Origin: Hirundichthys speculiger
Taxonomy: Eukaryota; Chordata; Actinopteri; Beloniformes; Exocoetidae
Length of the DNA: 64,000 nucleotides
NCBI GenBank assembly: GCA_018398805.1
Contig: JAGFBZ010002560.1
Coordinates: forward strand, 248,001 to 312,000
Direction of reading: 5' to 3'
A model generated the notes under the pieces. It searched no databases. It saw only the letters and a list, made by a program, of their open reading frames with translations, and was not told where the DNA came from. Numbering within the stretch: position 1 is the first letter of the stretch; every line of letters starts with the position of its first letter. A program made the translations under genes and the position numbers. Below are positions 25,838 to 37,000 of this stretch, piece by piece.

Positions 25838-28459
25838 ATCTGTGGCTTGAAAAGACTTCTCTTTGTTGGTCCTTCTCCATCATGAAGCAGATCATCATCT
25901 GCCTCCAAACAAAGATGGTGGCTGACGGCCTCAGAACATTAAAACACAAATTAGTGCGTAACATCAAGGTGGCTATATCCATTTTTATTATTCTTTTAAA
26001 TAAATATGCAGACATGCTTGTTTGTTTAGGCTGTTTGCCATTCAGAGCGCTGCCGTACGCTGCATATACCCCAGGATGCAGTTCAGCCCCTGAGCACCGG
26101 GGGCAGCGTGACGACACGATGAGAAGAAAGCAGATAAATTCAACTAAAATGACCTCAGCAGGACTTTAACCTCTATAATGTAAAATTGGATTTTCCACAG
26201 AAGATAAAGAGGCGTCAGAGAGAGTAATGGTTCAGCCTTAATCAGCTGTACTTCAGGGAACAAGAATAAACGGTGCTATTTGCACGGGAGTGACCTACAG
26301 TCGCAGGATGAGTAAAAAGCACTTGAGTTAGAAAATCTAACCTTGTATCATCTCCGAGCGCTTCCATGAAACCATGTCTCTTTAAAGGGTAACAGCATAA
26401 TCCATGTGAAATACGATGGGAGATAATAATAACTCTGGCTTATTTCCCTGAAATACCAAACTGAATTTGACATCAGCCTCGATGATGTGTTCGTGTCGTT
26501 TGGTGAAAGCAGCAGTTCTAGCTGTGTATCAACGACAGTGGTGTTTGCCAGAAGCCGGCGTTTTCTGCTCACCTGTCCGACCACGAGAACAATTCTGGAG
26601 CATTTAAAATAGCTTTAAGTGGATGATAGCAGTATAAACTCTGCACAGTGTGGGATCGTGGTGATCTGGCAGCTGTGTCCTGTCTCACTGCTGGGGCTGA
26701 GTGGATGTGTTAGGAGACTGCAGGGGGGGGGGGAGCTGTGCGCTCCCCTCTGCATCTCTTCTCTCCGTCCCGTCGCTTTTGATTGACAGATGAAGGGGGG
26801 AGGTGTATAATTTATCACTTCCTACTTGTTTCAGGACCCAATGCCCTGCAGCCAGAGACCAAGGTTTTGCCCCCCCATAGCTAAAGTCAGTTTATTAAAC
26901 CCTTAATGGAAAGCCCCCACCACACACACACGTACACACACACACACCTGCACACGTGCACTCGTGCACAGACACTCTGTTGGCCTCCCTCCCTTGAAGC
27001 CTCACTGTCATGTTTAATGTATAATAAATGAATGATTCATGGCAGGGGAGAGAATTTTGTATTTTAGGAGTACTTATTCATTTATACCCTCAGCAGTCAC
27101 TCATTGGGACTGATTTCTTTGCATTTACAGATTTAAGGCCACCAGGTTTTATAAACACATAATAAATTAATAAATATACTGCATATATAAACATATTTTC
27201 CTACGCAGCTACCAACTTTGCTGGGATGCAAACACAACTAGAGAATATGACTTAGAATATTATTTCAAGTTAATTCCCCAATATGCAACGTCGTATGTGC
27301 ATGTGCACATGAGACCTGGTCTATATACTTACGTGCGTTAATCTTCTTTACTCCACAGAGCGATGCATAGAATTTTAAAGATTATAGCTTACGAGTGAAG
27401 CCCCAGCCAGCTGTTGTATTTTTTAAAACATGTGTCACTTAGATGTGTGCATCTGCGCTCACCTACGGAGGACGCACACGCTTAAATGGAGACGCGAGGA
27501 TGCACAGATGAAAGTGAGACCTGATACAAGGTGACCGGCAGGCTGCTGCTGTCAGGAGGAGAACCTGCGGAGCATCGCCTCTTCTTTTCTGACATACGTC
27601 AAGTCAGATTTATTCACGAAACTCTTCCATCAACGAAAACAAAGGAATGTATATTTCCTTCTTTTCCTCCCCTGGAGTGCAGGTTTAGAGCTGTGTGTGT
27701 GTTTGTGTGTGTGTGTGTGAGATAGAGCGACTGAATGTGAGAATGGCAGATGGTTTAGCTCCAGGAGTCATCTCTTCACATTAGGGTGCCCAGCAGGTGT
27801 GTTTGTGTGTGTGTTTGTGTGTGTCCTACATAACCAGTGATGACCAGTTCACAAGGACGTGGCTCCAGATCTTTGGCCTGCGTCACCAACACTCATGTCT
27901 ATGTTTGCTGCACACGTGTGTGCGTGTTTGTGTCATCCTGGCATGAGGATATACGGTGAAGTCGATAAGATTCCAGGGCTTCATCCATCAGGACGTAACA
28001 AACAGTTCTGCAAGAGGTCTGGAAATGGACTAAATACAACCGCAGATGAACAGCATCAGATTACACATTTATTGTCACTATTGTTAAAAAAAATAAGCCA
28101 AAATGCAGAAACAGTTTCTAAACTATGTAAACCCCGTGACTGAACAGCACATAGACTTAGTGGGCTCCCGAGCCCAGGTCTGAACTTTGACAGGCCCATT
28201 GCAACAACCTTGATATACTTACGATATACTGGAACGCTGGAAGGCTTACCCGTCCTGCTGCACGACCCAAGACTGGACAAGCGTTTACTGCTGGACAGAC
28301 GGTCTCACATTTGACCACGAGGCTGTCAAACAGACAGCCTCGTGGTCCACTCATTGACTGGTGGATGTCCAGGTCCTTCCACTGTGGTGCATGTATGGCA
28401 GTGGTCCCCAACCCCTGGGCCGCGGACCGGTACCAGGCCGTGGATCAATTGGTACCAGG

Positions 28460-28731
28460 GTGGCTGTAGCTCAGTTAGTAGTGCAGGTCGTCCAGTCACT
28501 GGAAAGTTGGTGGTTTGATCCCGGCTCCAACTGCACATGCCAAAGAGTCCTTGGGCCAGACACTGAACCCTAACTTGCCCCCAGTGGGTTGGCAGCACCT
28601 TGCATGGCAGCTGCTGCCCACTGGAGTGTGAATGTGAGTGTGAATGGGTGAATGAGAGGCCATTGTAAACCGCTTTGAGGGCACCTTGGTTTGGAAAAGC
28701 GATATATAAGTGCAGTCCATTTACCATTTAC
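28460..28731 (+). mobile_element. tRNA-derived SINE, copy 3, nested in a hAT element
   Basis: Same family as 13446, with head GTGGCTGTAGCTCAGTTAG, B-box GGTTTGATCCCGGCTCC and tail ATATATAAGTGCAGTCCATT. The hAT sequence on both sides is continuous in the family pattern (GGTACC then GGGCCGCACAA), so the SINE inserted after the hAT element. Confidence 0.85.
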
Positions 28732-28886
28732 TGGGCCGCACAAAAAAAATTAGCTATTGAAATTTTATTTATTATATGAGTCTGATTGCGCTTTTATTTT
28801 GAAAAATCTTTTATTTTGAAAAATGACCGGATTCTCTCAGTTACATCTCAGTCACCTGAGCACCTAAATTTAACCCAGCTAGCAAA

Positions 28887-29018
28887 ATGAGTAAGGAACA
28901 GATGTGTTTGAAAAGTTTCTTTGTGAAGGGGAAAATGGACACTGAAGAGAAAGAAGAACAGCCTACGACTTCCAAGAAAAAGAAAGCTTTTAACAGACGA
29001 TACCAAGAGTCCTACTGA
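28887..29018 (+). pseudogene. hAT (ZBED/SCAND3-like) transposase N-terminal remnant
   Basis: A 43-codon frame begins with ATG and contains KSFFVKGKMD and KKAFNRRYQESY, the usual start of this group of fish hAT transposases, then stops. The catalytic and dimerisation parts are absent from the element, so it could only move using an enzyme made elsewhere. Confidence 0.6.
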
Positions 29019-29223
29019 AATATGGATTTATCAGGACAGGTGACTCTACGTACCAAACGCGCTGTGAGTGAGTTTTTTTTATTCATTTATTTAATGGGCA
29101 CAGAGGATGTTACCAGAGACTTTTATACTCATGTTATTGCCGTAATAAAATGAGTAATGAGAAACCTGGTCCGTGGTAAAGTTGTCAAGCGTTATAAAAA
29201 GGTTGGGGACCACTGCTGTATGG

Positions 29224-30906
29224 GATGCTTGGTTCTCACTACAGAGAGAACTTTGGTTTCACCAGGAATGTCGCGGTTTGCTCAGATGATCGTTCAGATG
29301 CCCCGAACACCGAGGACTCCAGAGTCTAACCTGAACTTGCTGGAGTATCCGCTGCTGAGACGATTGGCGACTGTCTAAAATGTTTTCCATCTGCGAACGA
29401 TTAATGTTTCTCACCGTAATGATGGATATAAAATGTTTGGAAGTGGCCTTGATGACTCTTCCCAGATATTATATTAACACACAGCTGAGTGGTCCGGACT
29501 AACAAACTACCCAGAACACCTTTTTACAGCGGCGCTCAGACTTGTTTAGCTTGTGTTTGTTTGCACTGAAGGATGCAACACCGGTTGGAGGAAGTTGGGT
29601 CTCTCATGGCTCTGAGGTTTCAGGGCAGAAAGTAGATCTCTAGATAAATGGATCTTTTTATAAATTAAAGAAGAACATGAGAAAGAACAAGACTAAGTGG
29701 TCTCTTTACATTTTCATAGCTCCATTTTCATATTGCTCCGCTTTCTTCTGAAGACAGATTTTGACCGGCAGATTTAGGAGGAAAAGTGTGTGTTTCAGTA
29801 GCTGGGGGTATCAAAGTTAAAGAAGGGCAGCGTGTTCCAGAAACTTCTAATCCAGGGCAACATTATTAGCACTTGGACTTACTGCATTACTCCACCATTA
29901 TCTCCAACCTCACATGGGCTGTTTTCCAGGAAGTGTAGGCCCTCTGAAAGCAACTCTTCATATTTGACTGCCTGGGGCCTTTAGCTGAACAGATGGCTAC
30001 TTAGTGAATGAGAAATGACATTCACGTCAAATGTTGCCGGCAACAGACACAGACCGACTTGATGAGGGAGTCTGGATGGAGGTGGGGGGGGGGGGGGGGG
30101 GGGGCTGAGAAAATGTCTGTGATTTGGTTACAGGCAGATGTCGGCATGTTGATCTTTTTTTTTTTTTCCATTTCACAGAACAACACAGGCGAGAGCACAG
30201 ACGGGCTTTAAGTGGAAAACCATGTCAGCACTGAGTGTTTTTTTTTTTTAAACTAGAATATCCTGGCTGAGAACATTGAGTCCCATCCATTGTAGCAGAA
30301 ACAGAAGATGGTTTGAAATCTTTTAGTCACCAGCTGCAACCTCAGAGCGGTTTTGGGGGTCATTATTAATAACTGGATTCAAGTTTGATTTCCAGGGAAA
30401 TCGAATCAGTACCAAAGGATCCAGAGGCTCTTGTTGGTTCTGCAGTAAAGCATGTTGATGCGAGGTGTTGTTAGCCATCCCGGCCTCTCGGGCGTTCAGC
30501 CGTCGCTGACCAAAGTGCTGCACGAAATATAAATTGTAGAAGTATAAACAATTTATAAACAGCACAGGACGAATGCAAACTGGTGGACAGACAGGAAATG
30601 AGTGATTAGTGGTGTGAGAAGGTCAGGGAGTAAATATGGGTCATTAGATTAGATCCAAAGGCAGATGGAGGGAGTGGTAACCGTAGACGTGAAGGCTTTA
30701 TCTCCTTTATGTTTAAGCCACGTGACATGTAAAAGGCCCGTATCAGCAGATCTTAAACACCCGGTCGCTGAATACGGTGGAATTAGATTTGTGATGTTAG
30801 ATGAGGCCTGCCCTTTTACATGCTTAAAAACAATCAATGACATTTGAAACTGAATTCCAGACAGATGTTTGGTGTTTTATTTTTGCATAGTACTTGATAT
30901 ATTGAA
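29224..30906. other. Non-coding stretch
   Basis: No supportable exon. A 21-G run lies at 30084-30104 and a poly-T at about 30157-30168 and 30238-30250. Confidence 0.45.
30084..30104. repeat. Poly-G tract (21 G)
   Basis: Uninterrupted G run; its length is likely unstable. Confidence 0.9.
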
Positions 30907-31713
30907 TAGGGCTGTAGCGATACACGATATGATACATGATATTTGGCTCACGATAGGATATATATCGATATTCATCTCACAATACATTTACATCATTTTC
31001 CGAAAGATTTTAAAGGGACAAAGTTATTTTGCTGAAATCTTATGAGTGTTCCAATGACTTTGTTTGAACTAGAAAAGCACTCAGAGAGCGCAGACCTCCG
31101 CCAAGTGCAACAATTCCCCCATATAGCGATTTAGAGATTGCGATAAAATCCACGTTGTGGATCAGATCCCGATCAGCCTTTGAAATCTGAAAGAGGGTCC
31201 CATTGTCAATCCCTGAGTCAAATTTCATGAGTTTTGGGCAATAATTAACGGAGATATTGAAAAACAAAATTTTCGGCCTCATTGACCGCAATGTTAGCGA
31301 AAATTTAAAAATGATCCAGAATCCAGGATTTATTCTGGATCACACCCAAAATGAAATCAGTTCTTCCTTTTCACATTTTTGACAACTCCTGAAAATTTCA
31401 TCAAAATCCATCCATAACTTTTTGAGTTATCTTGTACACAGAAAACCTCCTTGGCGGAGGGTAATTAATTGAACTGAAAGCATCAATTAGACATTATATG
31501 GCTGACAGGCAGCTGGACAAAATGAATAAAAGATTTGTTGAGAAAAATAGTTTCATTTATTTAAACAGTGCAAATTGTTGCTTGCAAGCTTTTAAAGGTG
31601 GGACACGGGGGTTTTGAAAGAAGCTTAGAATATTGATACTCGCGGCTGAAAAATCAATACTCTGGGGAAATAAAATATCGCTATATATCGCAGAGTCGAT
31701 AAAATCGCTCAGC
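30907..31713. mobile_element. hAT-type MITE, inverted second copy with a nested insertion
   Basis: It starts TAGGGCTGTAGCGATACAC and ends GATAAAATCGCTCAGCTA, the reverse complement of the element at 7118-7505. Its extra length comes from an unrelated insertion at about 31072-31461. The flanking duplication is no longer clear. Confidence 0.75.
31072..31461. mobile_element. Nested DNA element with CCTCCGCCAAG / CTTGGCGGAGG ends
   Basis: Compared with the uninterrupted copy at 7118, this block is inserted within the word GAATTAATTGAAC. It carries CCTCCGCCAAG near the left end and CTTGGCGGAGG at the right end, and is bounded by TA on both sides. This pattern is common in teleost DNA elements with TA targets. 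No coding capacity was seen. Confidence 0.65.
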
Positions 31714-34066
31714 TATAATATCGAGTAAGGTGACCTAACATCTAGATTCAGAAAGGTCACAGAAAATGGGGGTTCGACTGGAGGAAGGTTTGTTGGCCAT
31801 CCAGCTCTTTGAGTCCCGAGATTATAACAGGAAATACAGTTGTGAGTCATCAGCGTGGAAGTGATAACGCCACCGAGTGGGAACGAAGAGGACTGGATGA
31901 GGGAAGAGACGAGGGCAGAGGAGGAGGAAGGCTGGCCTGCAGACGCGGAAAATGTCCTACATTTAAGATGTGAGATGAATCACCGGAGGGTCGCCGCCTC
32001 AGCGGCAGCTCATCTGAGGCTGGATGAAAGAAGGTTGTGATCTACGGCATCAGAGGCAGCGCTAATGCAGCCCTGATCCGATGGAGCCAGCGCTGCAGCA
32101 TCGTGTGAATCATTAGTCACCTGAAACAAAGCTGATTCTCTGCTGGGAAACACTCTCAGTTGTGTGAAAGGAACGGTCACGGCACTTCACATTAAATAAA
32201 AACGACGTGCCTTAATAACAGCATGGATGACGGTGTCAGCTGCATCAGGAGCATCTCTGAAGACAGAATTACATCATTTAGGGTGTTGCTTTTGTAATAT
32301 TTCTGGTGTTATTAGAAGGTTTTAAAGCCAGAGGATCAAGTACTGGAGAGGTTATGCACTGATAAGGCTAATAAATGCTCAGCGCGTAACCTTTAAGCGT
32401 ATCTTTTGGTAAAAATGCACTGCAATATTTCCAAATAGGCTGTTTTCATTAGTGTGGAGTACTTGAAGCAAGGTGGGAACGGTTCTGCTCGATGCGACAA
32501 CTGATTATAGCAAATTGGACCCTTAAGACAGAGACGTCAGAACGTTATACAAGAGGATAGAAGAGTCTCATCCCCTTATATACAACGAAAACATACCAAA
32601 GCAGGTGAATGCATTGTTTCAGGTCCGCCGTCAGACCAGACGTCTACAACAACGTATCTAACTAAACCTTACGCTGTACGCTGAGCGTCTGGAGGCAACA
32701 TCTTGATAACCTTATCAACACTTTCTCTGTAAGCGACTCACAGCGGAGGCTTTATAGGCAGCAGTAAACTGTAATTACCAGCGCCACTAAGGGATCATAA
32801 ACTTTGTGTACGTGTGAAAGTGTGTGCATCACACAAAGCTATTTGCGACCTTCGTCACAAGTAGCTTGTCTACACTGTACGTTTTTTTCCCTGTCAGTCA
32901 CCTCGCTCGCCGAAGACTCCAGATGCCTCCTTGATGACAAAGCGCTTGGCGTCGAGGCTCGATTTAATCAATCCCCACTTCTCCGGCGCGCAGTAGAGAC
33001 ATCGGGGGTGATGAACTTAAGTGAACCCCCTCCACAGTCCGGATAAAGCTGAGGAGGAGGCGGGGGGGGAGAGGAGGCCACGTCTGCTCTGTGGACCAAC
33101 ATGGCTGTTTGCTAACATCGTTCTCGACTGATCGCTTAAATGCGGGCGATCGGCGAGCTGTGATATTTGTTTGGCTCTGTTTTGTTAGAGGTTAAATTAG
33201 CATCGCACGCTCAGCTGCTAAGGATTAGTGTTTAATCTGCCCTCACCTGCCTGCTACCTGTGGTATGAGACGCGCTTGTGTATTTTCATTTGCTCGTGTG
33301 TTTGATTGGAAACGACAGATCGATCGCTGGCTCCACGCTCTCAGCGCTGCGCCCTGCGCTGATGATGTCTGACCTTTTTCACGTAAAGCAGCGTTTTAAA
33401 ATGAACAGAGTCGATTCAGAAACTCCAGGGATTTAATCCTCATGCTAGCTTTCAGAGGACGAGACAAATATAGCTGATACTACACACACCATGCATTATG
33501 TAAAAAGACTCTTTTATTCATTATACATTAAGGCGATGTATTATTAAGTCAGTTTTTTTTTTTCCTCAGGAGTTAATTTAATTTAATCTCTGAATAAGAA
33601 CACAGATGCAAACAATCCAGAGGAACATTAAAAACCACATATGAACTGAGGTTTCCTGTGGCGCGTGTGTGTGGCAGTAAAACAGTGAAAAAGAACGATA
33701 GATTCAGGGATTAAAGGAGTTCATCTGTGACTCCGGTTATGTGAGATGGCGGGGTCAATCAGGGGCTTCTCTTATCTCTCCCCCTCCAACTGTCATCCCT
33801 CCATCCCGCCTCCTTTTGAATCTTTAAACCTCTTGCTGGGAACATGTCTGTTGATTAAACTCATCCAGCCATCCGTTCAGCTCTCACAGCTACACGGTTA
33901 ACGGAGAAAATAAACACATTTATTTTGTCCTCCTTTTTTTTCCCCATTTGAAGCCCACTGAGCATGTCTATTTGAGTCATTTTTAAATCTTTTTTAAATT
34001 GTTCAGCAGCAGCAACTTCTCCTGACTCGTGGGAGTCTCACCTGTTTTCTCTCTTTCGTCCTCCAG
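31714..34066. other. Non-coding stretch before the first visible semaphorin exon
   Basis: No supportable exon. The last 30 bases form a pyrimidine-rich splice acceptor for the exon at 34067. Confidence 0.45.
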
Positions 34067-37000
34067 ACGCCGTTCTGGGTCCGGAGACGTTCGGGGGCGT
34101 GGCTAACTTCAGCACCTTCCTCCTGGACCGCTCATCAGGCGTGCTCTTCCTGGGCGCGAGGGGCGCCATCCTGGCTGTGGACACCAAAAACCTGAACCAA
34201 CAACCAAAAAAGGTACTAAAACGAGACGTTTATATACTTTGAGTTCAGAAAATGACAAAGATGGATTTGTAGTTCAGGATAAGTCAAGTAATTGTTCTAC
34301 TTGAAGAACATGGACGTGTATCAGATCATAAATGGTTTCCAACCCACAAATAAAGTTTTGACTCTTCCCAGTTCAGACACACGGAGGCTAAATATCACAT
34401 GAATGAGAAATGAGAAAAAACAAGGATTCCAACATAAATCCTCATCTTATCGATGAAAGCTGCTGTCGAGGGTTTGGTGGTTTGAGCAGGTTTTGCTGCA
34501 TCCTGACAGCAGATAATTCTGCAGGGAAGTGTCGGGACATTTGTCTGTGAACTGAAACTCAGCGGAGAAACTCAAACGCTGAGAAAATGATCCAAGATCA
34601 GATGATCTGACCATCATTCATCTGGTCCTTAATCCGACGTCACTGTTGAATGAGGACTACAAATAAACTAACTGACCAACAACAGTAAGTTGGATTTAAG
34701 AAAAAAAAATATTTTTTTCCAGTTTAAGATGATGTAAAAAGTCGATGTATCAAGACATTTTTAATGGTTTAATGTTTTAATGGTTCAGCAATTTTGAAAC
34801 ATCTCTAACAACATTTTTGTAACATCTTATTTTCACCCAGCAGTTACATTAGAGCAGTCCCTCTCGCCGTATTGGAATAAAGTGTAATTGCACATATACT
34901 CCAGTAGGGGGCAGTGGCGCTCTCATTATCACAGGAGTATTAGCTATATTTTGTTGATTTTTTTTTTTTGTACGGACATGCGCACACACAGCACAGAGCA
35001 GTAGATATGAAGTGAACAAACCCTCAAGAGACACCACGGAAAAATATTTAACAGGGATGACAAGAAAGACGGAGAGAGATGAAGATAATAAAGACAAACG
35101 AAAGTCAGCAGGAAGTTAAGATGAGGAAATATGACGATGCTAATGTAGCGCTTAGCTTCACTGTGACTACGGTGGGATTGATGCACTTTAAAGCTTTACA
35201 GACTAAAAAAATAAAGTTAACAAAGTTATTCTTTGTTATAATTTGATCTATATTTCTTTCTTTTTTGTTTCTCTCAATGTTAATAAGGATACAGTGTTAT
35301 GCAGGGGTGGACTTAGAACAATTTTATTGACAAATTATAATATTTATAGTCGCGGTGGAGGAAATAATTGACAAGCACTGCATTAGAGTCTTCACCAACT
35401 CTGCCTCTAGTGGAAAGAACGTGTTTCTTTTCAAACTTGGACCAATAACAGTTTTTTTTTTTTTCATCTATGACAGTTTCTTTAAAGCATCTTGATACTG
35501 GTTCTGGACTGACAACCCCACTGGGACACTTTACCTTAAATCAGAAACCTCTGGGTGAATTTTTTAGGGTTGTGCTTTAAGAGTCTAAAAGTGATCACTT
35601 TCCATTTCCAATCGCTAACACGTCCTGCTCTTTCTGTCTTCTTGTTTTCCCTCCAGATCATCTGGGATGTGCCAGAGGAGAAGAGGAGGTCTTGCGTGAC
35701 GAAGGGAAAGACAGAGGTGAGACGCTGAGCGCCCAGCACACCTGCATCCTTCGTCTAATCTCGCTGGAACACGAACATGCAGGCTCGGAGGTAGTAGGTA
35801 CTTGGACTCTCAGAGGCGGGTCGCCGGCGCAGGTTCGAGCGTGTTTGTAGCATGACCGACTCTTTTACGGACGTCCTCATGTCCTCCGGTTCCCCCGAGC
35901 AAAAACCTAAGATTTTTGCACAATTTCTGCAAAATATCTGAAACCTTTTCACTCACCACAGCTTATTCAGAACATGCCAGTATCACTACTTCTCTACATT
36001 AGAAAAAACAAAGATCAAAGGTGATTTATTGCACTCAAGTAGCGTTGAAGATCGGTGAGATTTTATTCATCCGTGAAGATACTGTATTTTTTTTAATTTT
36101 TTTTACTGGTGAAAAAGCGTGTTTGTTTCCAGACCCCAAGCTGTTGGGCATCGAATGAAAAGTTCTGGGACTCGCGCCAAGGCCCCATCGGGGGTGCGAG
36201 CGCTCGCCCGCGTGTGTGCACGGAGCCAGAGCGGGTGCACGTACAGTCGCAGATGTCCGGTTTCTGTCTGCGAGGACCGGTTAAGTAGAGCGTGCGGTAC
36301 GCTCAAGCTGTACATCCCATTATGCCAAACTGCTTACAGTAAACTTAACGCTACGCTCAGTCCGTGTTTGTTGAGTCATGCTTTCCTGATTTGTTGGATT
36401 TAACGGCGGATTTTCTCAACGGGCTTTATCGAGGCCTCAGTCAAAATAAGCAAAGCCGGCGGAGGGTCAGTGTTTTAAACAGAAGGGAAGCGCAATTAGA
36501 CTTGACCTGTTTTATACACTCAACATCAGCAAGCTTTGCTTCTTTTCTTTTTTTTTTCCAACTGTAAGGAGGAGGGGAGTGACTGATAAAGGCAGGAAAG
36601 AGTAGGGCTACAGACTTCTGCAAAAACATTGATTAAAAGATTATGTGTAAATCAGAGTGGGTAAGAAGAATGAAGGGCAGAAGCTGGGAGGAAACAGGAC
36701 TCAGGAGACGACGGCAGAGAAAAAAAATAAGACTAGAAAGACACAGGAGGGTACCTGTACCTGTACCTGAGGCTTGTCTTCACCTTTTCTGACACCTTTA
36801 AAAAGCCTGTTTGGAAGCTCGGAGATGGTTTTAGAGTTCCTGCATGAATCCACGACGTGCACAGCTGTCGTGCACAGCTCGCCGTACAGATGTGTATGCG
36901 TGGAAGTCATTAAAAAAGAAACGAGGGGCCGGGCTCGCCTCAGTGTGTCACCACTACCAGCGAGGTTTTACTGTCCACAGGAAATGAGCAACGTTGTCTT

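Larger units (their letters stand above)
23655..28390. other. Non-coding stretch with simple repeats
   Basis: No supportable exon. It holds (CA)n at about 24597-24612 and 26922-26946, (CT)n at 25154-25205, telomere-like repeats at 25816-25837, and GT-rich tracts near 27690-27820. The segment 27000-27200 is AT-rich unique DNA of unknown role. Confidence 0.45.
28399..29215 (+). mobile_element. Non-autonomous hAT element with nested SINE
   Basis: The ends CAGTGGTCCCCAACC and GGTTGGGGACCACTG are perfect 15-bp inverted repeats. They are flanked by near-identical 8-bp duplications, ATGTATGG (28391-28398) and CTGTATGG (29216-29223). A SINE at 28460-28731 interrupts the left part, and a transposase N-terminal remnant follows at 28887. 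Confidence 0.85.
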
